Shown: positions 26,508 to 35,279 of the stretch, one piece after another
How positions within the stretch are numbered: position 1 is the stretch's first letter
How the letters are laid out: every line of letters begins with the position of its first letter
Source: Nocardia pseudovaccinii NBRC 100343
Lineage (GTDB): Bacteria > Actinomycetota > Actinomycetes > Mycobacteriales > Mycobacteriaceae
Assembly: GCF_001613225.1 (NCBI RefSeq)
Contig: NZ_BDBY01000158.1
Span: 1 to 64,000, forward strand
Direction: 5' to 3'
DNA: 64,000 nucleotides
The notes under the pieces: generated by a model
Told to the model about the DNA's origin: nothing
Database searches by the model: none
Seen by the model: only the letters and a program-made list of their open reading frames with translations
Program-made: the position numbers and the translations under genes

Positions 26508-28763
26508 GTGACTGTTACGCATAACCCGTTCACCGCGACGGTTCTCGGTCTCCCGCGGGTGGGGCCGCGCCGTGAGCTCAAGCGCGCCACCGAATCCTAC
26601 TGGGCCGGACGCATCGACGCGGAGCGACTGCACGCGATCGCCCGCGACCTGCGGCGCGATCAGCTGGCCGAATTACAAAGCGCCGGAATGGATTCCATCC
26701 CCATCGGCACCTTCTCCTATTACGACCAGGTGCTCGATACCGCAGTGCTGCTCGGCGCGCTGCCACCCCGGGTGGCCGGAATCGCCGATCCGCTGGATCG
26801 CTATTTCGCGGCGGCACGCGGCACCGACACGGTCGAACCCCTCGAGATGACCAAATGGTTCGATACCAATTACCACTATCTGGTGCCGGAAATCGCTCCG
26901 GAGACGGTGTTCTCGCTGGATCCAGCCAAGGTGCTGGACGAGCTGCGGGAGGCGCTCGCACTGGGGGTTCCTGCGCGGCCGGTGGTGGTCGGACCCATCA
27001 CCTTCCTGAAGCTCGCGAAGGCGACCGGCGGTGCGGCGCTGGATCGCCTCGACGAGTTGGTGCCGCTCTACCGGGAGCTGCTGCGGCTGCTTGCCGTGGC
27101 GGGCGCGGAATGGGTACAACTCGACGAACCGATCTTGGTCACCGACCTGACCGCTGACGAGGTCGAACTCGTACGGCGGACCTACGCTGAACTGTCGGCC
27201 ACGACGGATCGCCCCGCGCTGCTGGTGGCCACGTACTTCGGCAGGCCAGGTGCGGCGTTGAGCGGCTTGGCCGAAACCGAAATCGAAGGTATCGCACTGG
27301 ATTTCACGGTTGACGCCGATCTGTCCGGTGTGCCGTCGCTGGCGAACAAGCTGCTGGTGGCGGGTGTGGTCGACGGTCGGAATGTGTGGCGGGCCGATCT
27401 GGAAAAGGCTTTGGCGACGCTCGGCACGCTGCTGGGATGCGCGAAATCCGTTGCGGTGTCGAGTTCCTGCTCATTGCTGCACGTGCCATACAGCTTGGCG
27501 AGCGAAACCGGCCTCGACGAGCGGCTGCGTTCGTGGTTGGCGTTCGGTGCGCAGAAGGTCGCCGAGGTGCGGTTGCTCGCGACCGGACTGAGCGCGGGAC
27601 CCGAGGCGATCGCCGACGAATTGACCACGGTCCGTGCCGCTCTCGCCACCAGGCGCACCGATCCTCGGTTGGACAATTCGCAGGTGCGGGCGCGGCTGGC
27701 CACGCTCGGTGCGGATGCGACTCGGCGGGCACCCGCGCAACAGCGACGGGCATTGCAAGCCGAGCGGCTGCGGTTGCCATCGCTGCCGACCACGACGATC
27801 GGCTCGTATCCGCAGACTTCGGCGATCCGGCTGGCGCGTGCGGCACTGCGCAAGGGCGAGATCGACAAGCCCGAGTATGTGCGACGGATGCGGTCCGAGA
27901 TCGCGGATGTCATCGCGTTGCAAGAGCAGCTGGGCCTGGACGTACTGGTGCACGGCGAGCCGGAGCGCAATGACATGGTGCAGTACTTCGCCGAGCAACT
28001 CGACGGATTCGCCGCCACCGACGCGGGCTGGGTGCAGTCCTACGGAACGCGTTGCGTGCGGCCGCCGATTCTGTTCGGCGATGTGGCGCGGCCCGCGCCG
28101 ATGACCGTGGATTGGATCGGCTATGCGCAATCGTTGACCGATAAGCCGGTCAAGGGCATGCTGACCGGCCCGGTGACGATTCTGGCCTGGTCGTTCGTCC
28201 GCGATGACCAACCACTGGCGGATTCGGCACGTCAAGTGGCGCTGGCGATCCGGGACGAGACGGTCGATCTACAGGCCGCGGGCATTCGGATCATCCAGGT
28301 CGACGAGCCCGCGCTGCGGGAATTGCTGCCGCTGCGCGCGGCCGATCAGGGCGAGTACCTGGAATGGTCGGTCGGCGCTTTCCGGTTGGCGACCTCCGGG
28401 GTTTCGGATGCCACGCAGATCCACACCCATCTCTGCTATTCGGAATTCGGTGAGGTCATCGATGCGATCGCCGGATTGGATGCCGATGTGACCTCGATCG
28501 AGGCGGCGCGCTCGCATATGGAGGTGCTCGACGATTTGAATGCCGCAGGCTTCGATCTCGGTGTCGGACCGGGCGTGTACGACATCCACTCACCGCGGGT
28601 GCCGAGCGTGGAGGAGATCACCGCCGCCCTGCGCGCCGCACTGAAGGCCGTTCCCGCCGAACGGCTTTGGGTCAATCCGGACTGCGGATTGAAGACGCGT
28701 GGACCAGTCGAGGTCGAGGCGTCACTGCGCAATTTGGTCGCTGCTGCGGCGGCGGTGCGCTAA
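26508..28763 (+). CDS. metE: Cobalamin-independent methionine synthase
   Basis: Transfers the methyl group from methyl-tetrahydrofolate (polyglutamate) to homocysteine. 751 aa. The N-terminal half begins [20 protein letters not shown]. The C-terminal catalytic half has [17 protein letters not shown] and the zinc ligands His641 and Cys643 ([13 protein letters not shown]) and Cys726 ([11 protein letters not shown]). GTG start at 26508 with GGAGAAAT just upstream. A B12 riboswitch lies in its leader. In M. tuberculosis metE is likewise riboswitch-controlled and neighbours the prp genes. Confidence 0.97.
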   Translation: MTVTHNPFTATVLGLPRVGPRRELKRATESYWAGRIDAERLHAIARDLRRDQLAELQSAGMDSIPIGTFSYYDQVLDTAVLLGALPPRVAGIADPLDRYFAAARGTDTVEPLEMTKWFDTNYHYLVPEIAPETVFSLDPAKVLDELREALALGVPARPVVVGPITFLKLAKATGGAALDRLDELVPLYRELLRLLAVAGAEWVQLDEPILVTDLTADEVELVRRTYAELSATTDRPALLVATYFGRPGAALSGLAETEIEGIALDFTVDADLSGVPSLANKLLVAGVVDGRNVWRADLEKALATLGTLLGCAKSVAVSSSCSLLHVPYSLASETGLDERLRSWLAFGAQKVAEVRLLATGLSAGPEAIADELTTVRAALATRRTDPRLDNSQVRARLATLGADATRRAPAQQRRALQAERLRLPSLPTTTIGSYPQTSAIRLARAALRKGEIDKPEYVRRMRSEIADVIALQEQLGLDVLVHGEPERNDMVQYFAEQLDGFAATDAGWVQSYGTRCVRPPILFGDVARPAPMTVDWIGYAQSLTDKPVKGMLTGPVTILAWSFVRDDQPLADSARQVALAIRDETVDLQAAGIRIIQVDEPALRELLPLRAADQGEYLEWSVGAFRLATSGVSDATQIHTHLCYSEFGEVIDAIAGLDADVTSIEAARSHMEVLDDLNAAGFDLGVGPGVYDIHSPRVPSVEEITAALRAALKAVPAERLWVNPDCGLKTRGPVEVEASLRNLVAAAAAVR

Positions 28764-28770
28764 GCGGATA

Positions 28771-28808
28771 GTGCGCTCGTCCTCCTCGATGTAGGAGGGC
28801 GAGCGCAC
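28771..28808 (+). terminator. Hairpin terminator after metE
   Basis: Long stem (about 15 bp with one G-U pair; arms start GTGCGCTCG and end CGAGCGCAC) 8 nt after the metE stop, without a T-run. Confidence 0.7.
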
Positions 28809-29266
28809 GCGCCCGTGTTCACGCCGCCTGGGGACCGCTCCCAACAGCGTCTACGCTGGCATCCACAGCGCCCCGCCGCCCCTCCGCGAACACCCCGACA
28901 TCGACAGCGGGCTCGCCGTCCCCAGCGAGCTACCCCGCCCCCCAATCGACGCATCCGCAGATCCTGCCAGATGACCGCGCAGCCTGATAGCGCGGTGTGA
29001 TCACCGCGCTATCAGGCTGCATATCAATGAGATTCGGCCCCAGGAAAAGGCCGGAGCCGACGGCGCGGCGTGTACCTCTCACAACTTTCGCCGTTGCGGA
29101 CCATCGGCCGCAGGCGCGACCGTGCGCTCAGTCCCCGCCGCCAGCCTGTATGACATTCCGAGCAACGATCCATGCGTAACCCCTCCTCATACGTCGCCAT
29201 CAGATATCACCCCCGATGTCCTATTCGACGCATGGCCGACCGATTCGGTTCCGCCGATTCCCTCGA
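28809..29266. other. Non-coding stretch between metE and the LEH-like gene
   Basis: Apart from the 42-nt palindrome at 28979-29020 I see nothing supportable: short ORFs have no ribosome sites and read as low-complexity Pro/Arg sequence. Confidence 0.5.
28979..29020. terminator. 19-bp perfect hairpin (probable bidirectional terminator)
   Basis: Perfect 19-bp inverted repeat (arm starts GCAGCCTGATAGCGCGG) with a TGAT loop, between the convergent metE and LEH-like genes but about 215 nt beyond metE and 245 nt beyond the LEH gene. It is the longest uninterrupted stem in the window. A terminator is the simplest reading; a remnant of a small RNA or element is possible. Confidence 0.6.
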
Positions 29267-29653
29267 CTATTCCGCCGCGGGCTCGGTTCCGAAGGCGCGA
29301 TTGATGGCGGCCATATCGAAGTAGTCGCGCCAGGCGGTGATGGCGCCGTCGGCGACCTCGAAGACACCCACCACCGGCAGCGGTGTGTCTTTGCCCAGGC
29401 CACGCAGGATATCGGTGCGTTCGTTCATGACAATATTCCCGGCAGCGACCTGGTGGTGCACGTCGAATTCGATGGATTCGAAGGTGCTGAGGAAACCGGC
29501 GATGAAATCGCGGATGGCAGCGCGACCGTTGATCGGTTCCATCGGAATGTTGTGGTAGACGGCGTCTTCGGCGAAGAAGGCGCTGATCCGGTCCGGGTCG
29601 GGATCGGCCCAGCTGCGGCACATGGCGGTGACGATTTCGTCGGGGCTCGGCAT
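29267..29653 (-). CDS. Limonene-1,2-epoxide hydrolase-like protein
   Basis: 128 aa of the SnoaL/LEH fold. The catalytic set of limonene epoxide hydrolase appears intact: Tyr33 and Asn35 (YHNIPMEP), Arg79 and Asp81 (NERTDILRGLG), and Asp110 in AWRDYFD. So it is likely a true epoxide hydrolase and not just a SnoaL-like fold; the substrate is unknown. AAGGAAG lies upstream of the ATG. A palindrome (29720-29735) overlaps the probable promoter. Confidence 0.78.
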   Translation of the reverse strand: MPSPDEIVTAMCRSWADPDPDRISAFFAEDAVYHNIPMEPINGRAAIRDFIAGFLSTFESIEFDVHHQVAAGNIVMNERTDILRGLGKDTPLPVVGVFEVADGAITAWRDYFDMAAINRAFGTEPAAE

Positions 29654-29719
29654 TCGTTCGCTCGCTTCCTTGCGCCGATGGGATCGGGCACATCGGTCGA
29701 TTCGATCGCCCCGATTACA

Positions 29720-29735
29720 CCAAACAATTGCTTGG
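29720..29735. promoter_or_regulatory. TetR-type operator-like palindrome upstream of the LEH-like gene
   Basis: CCAAACAATTGCTTGG, an almost perfect 16-bp palindrome (one mismatched pair) centred on CAATTG, 67-82 nt upstream of the LEH start. On the minus strand a TGTAAT -10-like hexamer follows at once, so a bound repressor would block the promoter. No TetR gene is present in this window. Confidence 0.5.
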
Positions 29736-29746
29736 TTGCGCCAGGA

Positions 29747-30865
29747 TCAGCCCGAGACCAGCAGTTCGCGCTGCGGCACCCCGACGTATTCGGACAACGG
29801 ACGGATCAGGGCATTGGCGGCGGACTGCTCGATGATGTGAGCGGTCCAGCCGGTGATGCGACTCAGCACGAAGATCGGCGTGAACATCTCGATGTCGAAG
29901 CCCATCAGGTAGTAGGCGGGTCCGGCCGGGAAGTCGAGGTTGGGTTCGATGCCGGTGGCCTCGGCCATGGCCTGCTCCAATGCGGTGTACATGCGCAACC
30001 AGCGCTGGCCACCGGTCACCTGCACGACTTGGTCGAGAGCCTCGCGCATCGTCGGCACCCGCGAGTCGCCGTTCTTGTACACGCGATGCCCGAACCCCAT
30101 GACTTTCTGTTTGCCGGACAGCTTGGCGCGCAACCACTCCGCTGCCAGTTCGGGCTCACCGATCTCCAGCATCGTGCGCATGACGGCCTCGTTGGCACCG
30201 CCGTGCAGCGGACCCTTGAGGGCACCGATCGCGGCGGTGATCGCACTGTACATATCCGACCGGGTCGAGGTGACCACACGCGCGGCGAAGGTGGATGCGT
30301 TGAAACTGTGCTCCGCGTAGAGGATCAGTGAAATCTCGAAGGCGCGCACAATGCGCGAATCCGGCACCTTGCCGAAGCACATGTTCAGAAAGTTCTCGGC
30401 GAAGCCGAGATGTGAATGCGGCGCAATAGGATCCAGTCCACGACGGCGGCGCATGTCAGCGGCGACGACCGTGGGCAACACCGCGGTGAGCCGTAACGCC
30501 TTCGCCAACAATGCCCGATCACCTTGTGCGGCATCGAGTTCCGCGTCCTCCGCACCGAGGTAGCTGACCACGGTCCGGACCACATCCATCGGATGACAGT
30601 TCTGCGGCATTTTCTCGATGAGCGACAGGATCGAGCGATCGATGCGTCGCTGGGCACGTTCACGCTGACACAACAGTTGGAGTTGGGCGGCGTCGGGCAG
30701 TTCGCCGTACCACAGCAGATAGGCGACCTCCTCGAAACCGCAGTGCCGAGCCAGATCCTGCACGGTATAGCCGCGATAGGTCAGCGAATTCGTCTCGGGC
30801 ACAACCTTGGAGATGCTGGTGGTATCGACCACCACCCCGGCCAGGCCCTTCTTGATTTCAGTCAT
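29747..30865 (-). CDS. prpC: 2-methylcitrate synthase
   Basis: Condenses propionyl-CoA with oxaloacetate, first step of the methylcitrate cycle for propionate removal. 372 aa. Starts MTEIKKGLAGVVVDTTSISK, typical of PrpC; catalytic residues lie in GPLHGGANEAV and GFGHRVYKNGDSRV, plus YAEHSFNAST. Ordinary citrate synthase is the alternative, but the prpB/prpD context and the N-terminus favour methylcitrate synthase. The start overlaps the prpB stop by 8 nt, just after an intergenic-type repeat that now forms the 3' end of prpB. Confidence 0.93.
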   Translation of the reverse strand: MTEIKKGLAGVVVDTTSISKVVPETNSLTYRGYTVQDLARHCGFEEVAYLLWYGELPDAAQLQLLCQRERAQRRIDRSILSLIEKMPQNCHPMDVVRTVVSYLGAEDAELDAAQGDRALLAKALRLTAVLPTVVAADMRRRRGLDPIAPHSHLGFAENFLNMCFGKVPDSRIVRAFEISLILYAEHSFNASTFAARVVTSTRSDMYSAITAAIGALKGPLHGGANEAVMRTMLEIGEPELAAEWLRAKLSGKQKVMGFGHRVYKNGDSRVPTMREALDQVVQVTGGQRWLRMYTALEQAMAEATGIEPNLDFPAGPAYYLMGFDIEMFTPIFVLSRITGWTAHIIEQSAANALIRPLSEYVGVPQRELLVSG

Positions 30866-31856
30866 CGTTCAACTCGCTCACTCCTCCGCCGCGCTGGCGC
30901 TCGGCTCCGTCATGCGCGAAGCGCGCTGTGCTTATGGTTCGCTCGCTACGCTCGCTCACGGTAAAATTGAATATTCCGGAATCGAAGTCGTTGTACTGCT
31001 GGTAGTCGAGTAATTCGTAGAGTCGCGCCCGATGCTGCATCTCGTCGACCAGTCCGGATTGCGTTCCGGTGGCCGCAATTTCACGCAGACCACGCTCGAC
31101 GGCGAACATCGCCAGGCGCAGCGTGGTCACCGGATAGATGACGGCGTTATAGCCGAGATCCGCCAGTACCGGAGCCGATAGCAATTCCGACTTGCCGAAC
31201 TCGGTCATATTCGCAAGCAATGGAATAGTCACCGCAGCACGGAACTTCGCGAATTCGGAGGCATCGGCGAGTGCCTCGGTGAAGATGAGGTCGGCACCCG
31301 CGTCGGCGTACGCCTTGGCCCGATCGATCGCCGCATCCAGCCCGTCGGTCCCGCGCGCATCGGTGCGCGCGCAGACCACGAAGTTCGGGTCCCTGCGGGC
31401 CGAGACCGCGGCACGCAACCGACGGACCATCTCATCGACCGGAACCACGGCTTTGCCGTCGAGATGCCCACAGCGCTTGGGATTCACCTGGTCTTCGATA
31501 TGGCAGCCAGCGAGCCCGGCATCTTCCAGCAGGGTCACCGTGCGCGCCGCGTTCATCGGCTCGCCGAAGCCGGTATCGGCATCGATCAGCACGGGCAGGT
31601 CGGTCACCCGCGCGATCTGCTGTCCCCGCGCAGTCACCTCGGTGAGGGTGGTCAGGCCGATATCCGGCAATGCGAGTTCGGCAGATACCACCGCGCCGGA
31701 GACATAGACGCCCTCGAAGCCGAGCTCCTGAATCAGCTTGGCCACCAACGGGTTGAAGGCTCCCGGCCAGCGCTGGATTTGCCCGGAGGCCAACCCGGCG
31801 CGCAGTGCCACACGTTTGTCGGCAGCGCTCGTGGCGGCGGCGAGCAGTCCGGTCAT
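30858..31856 (-). CDS. prpB: 2-methylisocitrate lyase, with repeat-derived C-terminus
   Basis: Cleaves 2-methylisocitrate to pyruvate and succinate. 332 aa from MTGLLAAATSAADKRVALRA. Signature motif PKRCGHLDGK with the catalytic Cys, plus DADTGFGEPMNA and HIEDQVNPK. The ordinary PrpB sequence ends near DFDSGIFNFT (about residue 299). The last ~33 residues (VSERSERTISTARFAHDG...) are encoded by the 85-bp interspersed repeat. The start at 31856 is preceded by GGACGGTGG. M. tuberculosis itself lacks prpB and uses isocitrate lyase. Confidence 0.92.
   Translation of the reverse strand: MTGLLAAATSAADKRVALRAGLASGQIQRWPGAFNPLVAKLIQELGFEGVYVSGAVVSAELALPDIGLTTLTEVTARGQQIARVTDLPVLIDADTGFGEPMNAARTVTLLEDAGLAGCHIEDQVNPKRCGHLDGKAVVPVDEMVRRLRAAVSARRDPNFVVCARTDARGTDGLDAAIDRAKAYADAGADLIFTEALADASEFAKFRAAVTIPLLANMTEFGKSELLSAPVLADLGYNAVIYPVTTLRLAMFAVERGLREIAATGTQSGLVDEMQHRARLYELLDYQQYNDFDSGIFNFTVSERSERTISTARFAHDGAERQRGGGVSELNDD
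30875..30959 (-). repeat. ~85-bp interspersed repeat, copy A (prpB/prpC junction)
   Basis: Read on the minus strand it begins GTGAGCGAGCGTAGCGAGCG and ends GGAGTGAGCG. It aligns with copies at 48736-48819 and 50969-51055 over its whole length, including the shared core GCGC-(T/A)TCGCGCA and a GCCGAGC block. It lies in frame with prpB, lengthens that protein, and ends 10 nt before the prpC ATG. Confidence 0.75.
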
Positions 31857-31870
31857 CGCGACCACCGTCC

Positions 31871-31876
31871 TAGGCT
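31871..31876 (+). promoter_or_regulatory. -10 box for the DUF1737 gene
   Basis: TAGGCT ends 6 nt before the ATG at 31883, giving a leaderless transcript. It lies between the prpB start and this gene. Confidence 0.4.
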
Positions 31877-31882
31877 GAGCAG

Positions 31883-32113
31883 ATGAGAGCAGCATCGCGC
31901 AGCGATTCCATGAGGGGTGGCGGTCGGGAGACGGGTGGGCCCGAAGATCGTCCCCTGCGCTATCGGCTGATCACCGGCGTCGACGACGCCACCTTCTGCG
32001 AACGGGTCAGCGGCCTGCTCGATCAGGGCTACCGGCTGCACGGATCGCCCACCCTCACCTTCAACGGCACCGATGTGATCGCCGCGCAGGCGCTGATCTG
32101 GGGCGAAGGGTAG
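31883..32113 (+). CDS. DUF1737 domain protein
   Basis: 76 aa. The C-terminal part YRLITGVDDATFCERVSGLL followed by DQGYRLHGSPTLTFNG matches the short DUF1737 family (function unknown). The N-terminal ~25 residues are low-complexity, and an internal ATG at 31910 could be the real start. The gene lies antisense in the 265-bp gap between prpD and prpB, ends 8 nt from the prpD stop and starts 26 nt from the prpB start, so it is nested in the prp operon on the opposite strand. Confidence 0.68.
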   Translation: MRAASRSDSMRGGGRETGGPEDRPLRYRLITGVDDATFCERVSGLLDQGYRLHGSPTLTFNGTDVIAAQALIWGEG

Positions 32114-32121
32114 CGCCGACA

Positions 32122-33636
32122 TCAGAAGATCCCCGCGCGTACTTGCGGTGCCCGCCCCATGACCTCGGGCGAAACCGTGAACGTCAGCTGATCCAGTTCC
32201 CCGGGGGCCAACTCCGGCGTGCGCTGCACCGCATCCAGAAAACGGTCCTGCTCCGCGGGTTCGATCACACCCTCGGCCAGTGTGCGGAACTTCGCGATGT
32301 ACTGCTCGCGCGCGAACGGCCGCGCACCCAGCGGATGCGCATCCGCCACCGCGAGCTCATCGACAATCGTCTCGCCACTCTTCAGCGTCACGACCGCCCG
32401 TGCCCCGAAGGCCTTTTCGTTGGGATCGGTGGCGTGATAGCGGCGCGTCCATTCCGGATCCTCGACCGTCGAGATCTTGCGCCACAGCGCGACGGTATCC
32501 GCCCGACGTGCCCGCTCGGGTGCGTAGGACCGCTCATGCTGCCAACCGCCGTCCTGTAGCGCGACCGCGAATATATAAGGAACGGAATGGTCGAGCGTCT
32601 CGCGGCTGGCGTGCGGATCGAACTTCTGCGGATCACCGGAGCCCGTGCCGATGACCACGTGCGTGTGGTGGCTGGTATGCAGCACGATGGTGGCGATCTG
32701 ATCGAGGTCGCCGATGCGCGCCCGCATTCGGCGCGCGAGATCGATGGGCGCTTGGCTCTGGTACTCGGCCGAATGCTCTTTGGTGTAGCTGTCGAGGATG
32801 GCCCGCTTCGCCTCGCCCGGGCTCGGCAGCGGCACCTGATATTCCGCTTCCGGCCCACCGAGCAACCACGCGATGACGCCGTCCGCCCCCTCCCAGATCG
32901 GTGCGGGCGCACCCTCGCCGCGCATGGCCCGATCGACTGCCTCCACCGCCATTTTTCCGGCGAATGCGGGAGCATATGCCTTCCAGCTGGAGATCTCGCC
33001 CTTGCGCGACTGCCGGGTGGCGGTGGTGGTGTGCAGCGCCTGCCCGATCGCCTGATAGATCGTCTCGGTGTCCAGGTCCAGTAGCGTCCCGATGCCCGCG
33101 GCGGCCGATGGACCGAGATGTGCGACGTGATCGATCTTGTGTTCGTGCAGGCAGATTCCGCGCACCAGGTCGATCTGGATCTCGTAACCGGTGGCCAGGC
33201 CGCGGATCAACGCGGCACCACCGCGACCGGTGTGCTGGGCGACGGCGAGGATCGGCGGAATATTGTCGCCCGGATGGGAGTACTCGGCGGCGAGAAAGGT
33301 GTCGTGAAAGTCGAGTTCGCGCACCGCGACTCCGTTCGCCCACGCGGCCCACTCCGGTGACACCCGGCGCTGCGGCGGCAAGCCGAAAACCGTGGCGCCC
33401 GATCGACGCGCATCCGGCTGTGCGAGTGCCTGCGCCCGTGCATTCGTCACGGGGCGGCGGACCAGCGCGGCCGCCGCGACGGCGGCGTTGTCGATGATCC
33501 GGTTCACGATCATCGCGCTGACCTCGGCGGTCACCTCGACCGGATCCGCGGCGACCTCGGCAATTCTGGTGGCCAAATGTTCTGTGCGCGGAAAGTCCGC
33601 GGCAGCGGCGCGGGCGCGTACGATGTGGGTTTTCAT
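32122..33636 (-). CDS. prpD: 2-methylcitrate dehydratase
   Basis: Dehydrates 2-methylcitrate to 2-methyl-cis-aconitate. 504 aa, MmgE/PrpD family. Starts [20 protein letters not shown] with GGAGG 4 nt upstream. Family stretches: [72 protein letters not shown]. It reads divergently from prpR over a 150-bp control region. prpB and prpC follow downstream on the same strand after the antisense DUF1737 gene. Confidence 0.95.
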   Translation of the reverse strand: MKTHIVRARAAAADFPRTEHLATRIAEVAADPVEVTAEVSAMIVNRIIDNAAVAAAALVRRPVTNARAQALAQPDARRSGATVFGLPPQRRVSPEWAAWANGVAVRELDFHDTFLAAEYSHPGDNIPPILAVAQHTGRGGAALIRGLATGYEIQIDLVRGICLHEHKIDHVAHLGPSAAAGIGTLLDLDTETIYQAIGQALHTTTATRQSRKGEISSWKAYAPAFAGKMAVEAVDRAMRGEGAPAPIWEGADGVIAWLLGGPEAEYQVPLPSPGEAKRAILDSYTKEHSAEYQSQAPIDLARRMRARIGDLDQIATIVLHTSHHTHVVIGTGSGDPQKFDPHASRETLDHSVPYIFAVALQDGGWQHERSYAPERARRADTVALWRKISTVEDPEWTRRYHATDPNEKAFGARAVVTLKSGETIVDELAVADAHPLGARPFAREQYIAKFRTLAEGVIEPAEQDRFLDAVQRTPELAPGELDQLTFTVSPEVMGRAPQVRAGIF

Positions 33637-33797
33637 CCATCCTCCGGTTCCAGACGGGCCAGCGGCCCTACTTCGCACGCTACGCAGGATTGATCTTCGG
33701 CAAAATCCCTTGCAATAGCAGATTTCTGCGGGCGAGAATCCTCCATTTTGCGATGATTGCGAATTCCGAGGGCTACCATCTTGCGGTGCGCAAGATG
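33637..33797. promoter_or_regulatory. prpD-prpR control region with TTGC-type operators
   Basis: Three symmetric or repeated TTGC signals. First, GCAAAATCCCTTGC at 33700-33713. Second, a direct repeat TTGCGA at 33748-33753 and 33757-33762. Third, a perfect 9-bp inverted repeat CATCTTGCG-GTG-CGCAAGATG at 33777-33797 that covers both candidate prpR start codons. PrpR/RamB-family regulators recognise TTTGCAAA-like sites, so these are likely operators for prpD and for autoregulation of prpR. Confidence 0.6.
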
Positions 33798-35207
33798 TAC
33801 GCGGGCGCCCGACTAAGACGGTTGCGCGAGGAACGGCGAATGACCCAGGCGGCACTGGCGAAATCCCTGGATCTATCGCCCAGCTACCTGAACCAGCTCG
33901 AGCGCGACCAGCGACCGCTCACCATTCCGGTGCTGCTGAAGCTCAACTCCACCTTCGACCTCGACGTGCAATTCTTCGCGGCCGACTCCGATGCCCGGCT
34001 GGTCTCGGATCTGCACGAGGTGCTCGTCGACGCGGCGGGCGGTGACAGCGCGCCACTGACCGAGGTGGAGGAACTTGCGACGCGACTGCCGGAGGTCTCC
34101 CGAATCGTCGTCGCGATGCATCGGCGATTACGCGCGGCGACAGATCAACTCGATCTGCTCTCCGCACGGGTGGCCGCGCCGACGGGCGCACCCGGCGTGC
34201 CCATGCCGTATGAGGATGTGCGGGATTTCTTCTACGACCACCACAATCACATCGCGCAGCTCGATCATGCGGCCGAACAGCTCTTCGAGGAGTGCGGTCT
34301 GAGCATCGGGTCACTCGATCGGCAACTCGCTAGGGTGGCCGAGGAGCGCGCCGGGGTCACCGTGCTGGTACGCGGTGACGGCGCGGATCCGTCCATCCCG
34401 AAACGGCATTACGATCCGGACAGCCGCACGCTGACGCTGGCGCGGCGGCTGCGTCCCGGGCAGCGCGCATTTCAAATTGCCACGACCCTCGGTTTTCTGC
34501 TGTACGGCAAGGATCTGGATGCCGTACTCGCCGAAACACCGTCGCTCACCGGCGAATCCAGGACGTTGGCGCGCATCGGGTTGGCAAATTACTTCGCGGG
34601 CGCGCTGGTGCTGCCGTACGGCCGCTTTCTGCGGTCGGCCGAGGAACTGCGCTACGACATCGATCTGCTCAGTCTGCGTTTCGAGGTCGGCTTCGAGACC
34701 ATCTGCCACCGGTTGAGCACCCTGCAGCGGCAGGGGCAGCGCGGCGTTCCGTTCTTCCTGGTGCGCACCGACCGGGCGGGCAATATCTCGAAACGCCAGT
34801 CCGCCACGGCATTCCATTTCTCGCGGGTCGGGGGCAGCTGCCCGCTGTGGGTGGTGCACGAGGCATTCGCCAATCCTGGCCGCATCCTGACCCAGATGGC
34901 GGCGATGCCCGATGGCCGACGCTACCTCTGGATCGCCCGCACCGCGCTGGCGGGACCCCACGGATTCAGCACAGCGACAAAGGATTTCGCGATCGGTCTA
35001 GGTTGCGATATCGAATACGCCGACCGGCTCGTGTATTCGAACGGCCTACACCTCGACAGTCCGGCCGCAGCGGTGCCGATCGGCGCGGGCTGCAAGGTCT
35101 GCGAGCGCCCCTCCTGCCCACAGCGCGCCTTCCCGCAGATCGGCAGCCCCCTCGCAGTCACCGAGCACATCAGCACGGATCTGCCCTACCCCCGAGTCCT
35201 GCGCTAG
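33795..35207 (+). CDS. prpR: PrpR/RamB-type regulator of propionate metabolism (HTH + iron-sulfur)
   Basis: 470 aa from the ATG at 33795 (GTG at 33786 is an alternative). XRE-type HTH at residues ~7-50 ([20 protein letters not shown]), then a helical DUF-type domain with an IrrE-like region, and a C-terminal short-chain acyl-CoA responsive domain. Cys349, and the cluster Cys433, Cys436 and Cys441 ([18 protein letters not shown]), match the four ligands of the [4Fe-4S] cluster reported for mycobacterial PrpR (Rv1129c). Divergent from prpD as in M. tuberculosis. It should activate prp genes in response to propionyl-CoA. Confidence 0.9.
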   Translation: MYAGARLRRLREERRMTQAALAKSLDLSPSYLNQLERDQRPLTIPVLLKLNSTFDLDVQFFAADSDARLVSDLHEVLVDAAGGDSAPLTEVEELATRLPEVSRIVVAMHRRLRAATDQLDLLSARVAAPTGAPGVPMPYEDVRDFFYDHHNHIAQLDHAAEQLFEECGLSIGSLDRQLARVAEERAGVTVLVRGDGADPSIPKRHYDPDSRTLTLARRLRPGQRAFQIATTLGFLLYGKDLDAVLAETPSLTGESRTLARIGLANYFAGALVLPYGRFLRSAEELRYDIDLLSLRFEVGFETICHRLSTLQRQGQRGVPFFLVRTDRAGNISKRQSATAFHFSRVGGSCPLWVVHEAFANPGRILTQMAAMPDGRRYLWIARTALAGPHGFSTATKDFAIGLGCDIEYADRLVYSNGLHLDSPAAAVPIGAGCKVCERPSCPQRAFPQIGSPLAVTEHISTDLPYPRVLR

Positions 35208-35279
35208 TTCCGGACAATTGATCACCATGCGCTGGTGCAGGCAATCGTCGAGAAGGCCGCTCCATCAGCGCATTCTCGA

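Noticed and set aside
28815..29000. 61-aa plus-strand ORF after metE
   Set aside because: No ribosome site, Pro/Arg low-complexity, runs into the long palindrome.
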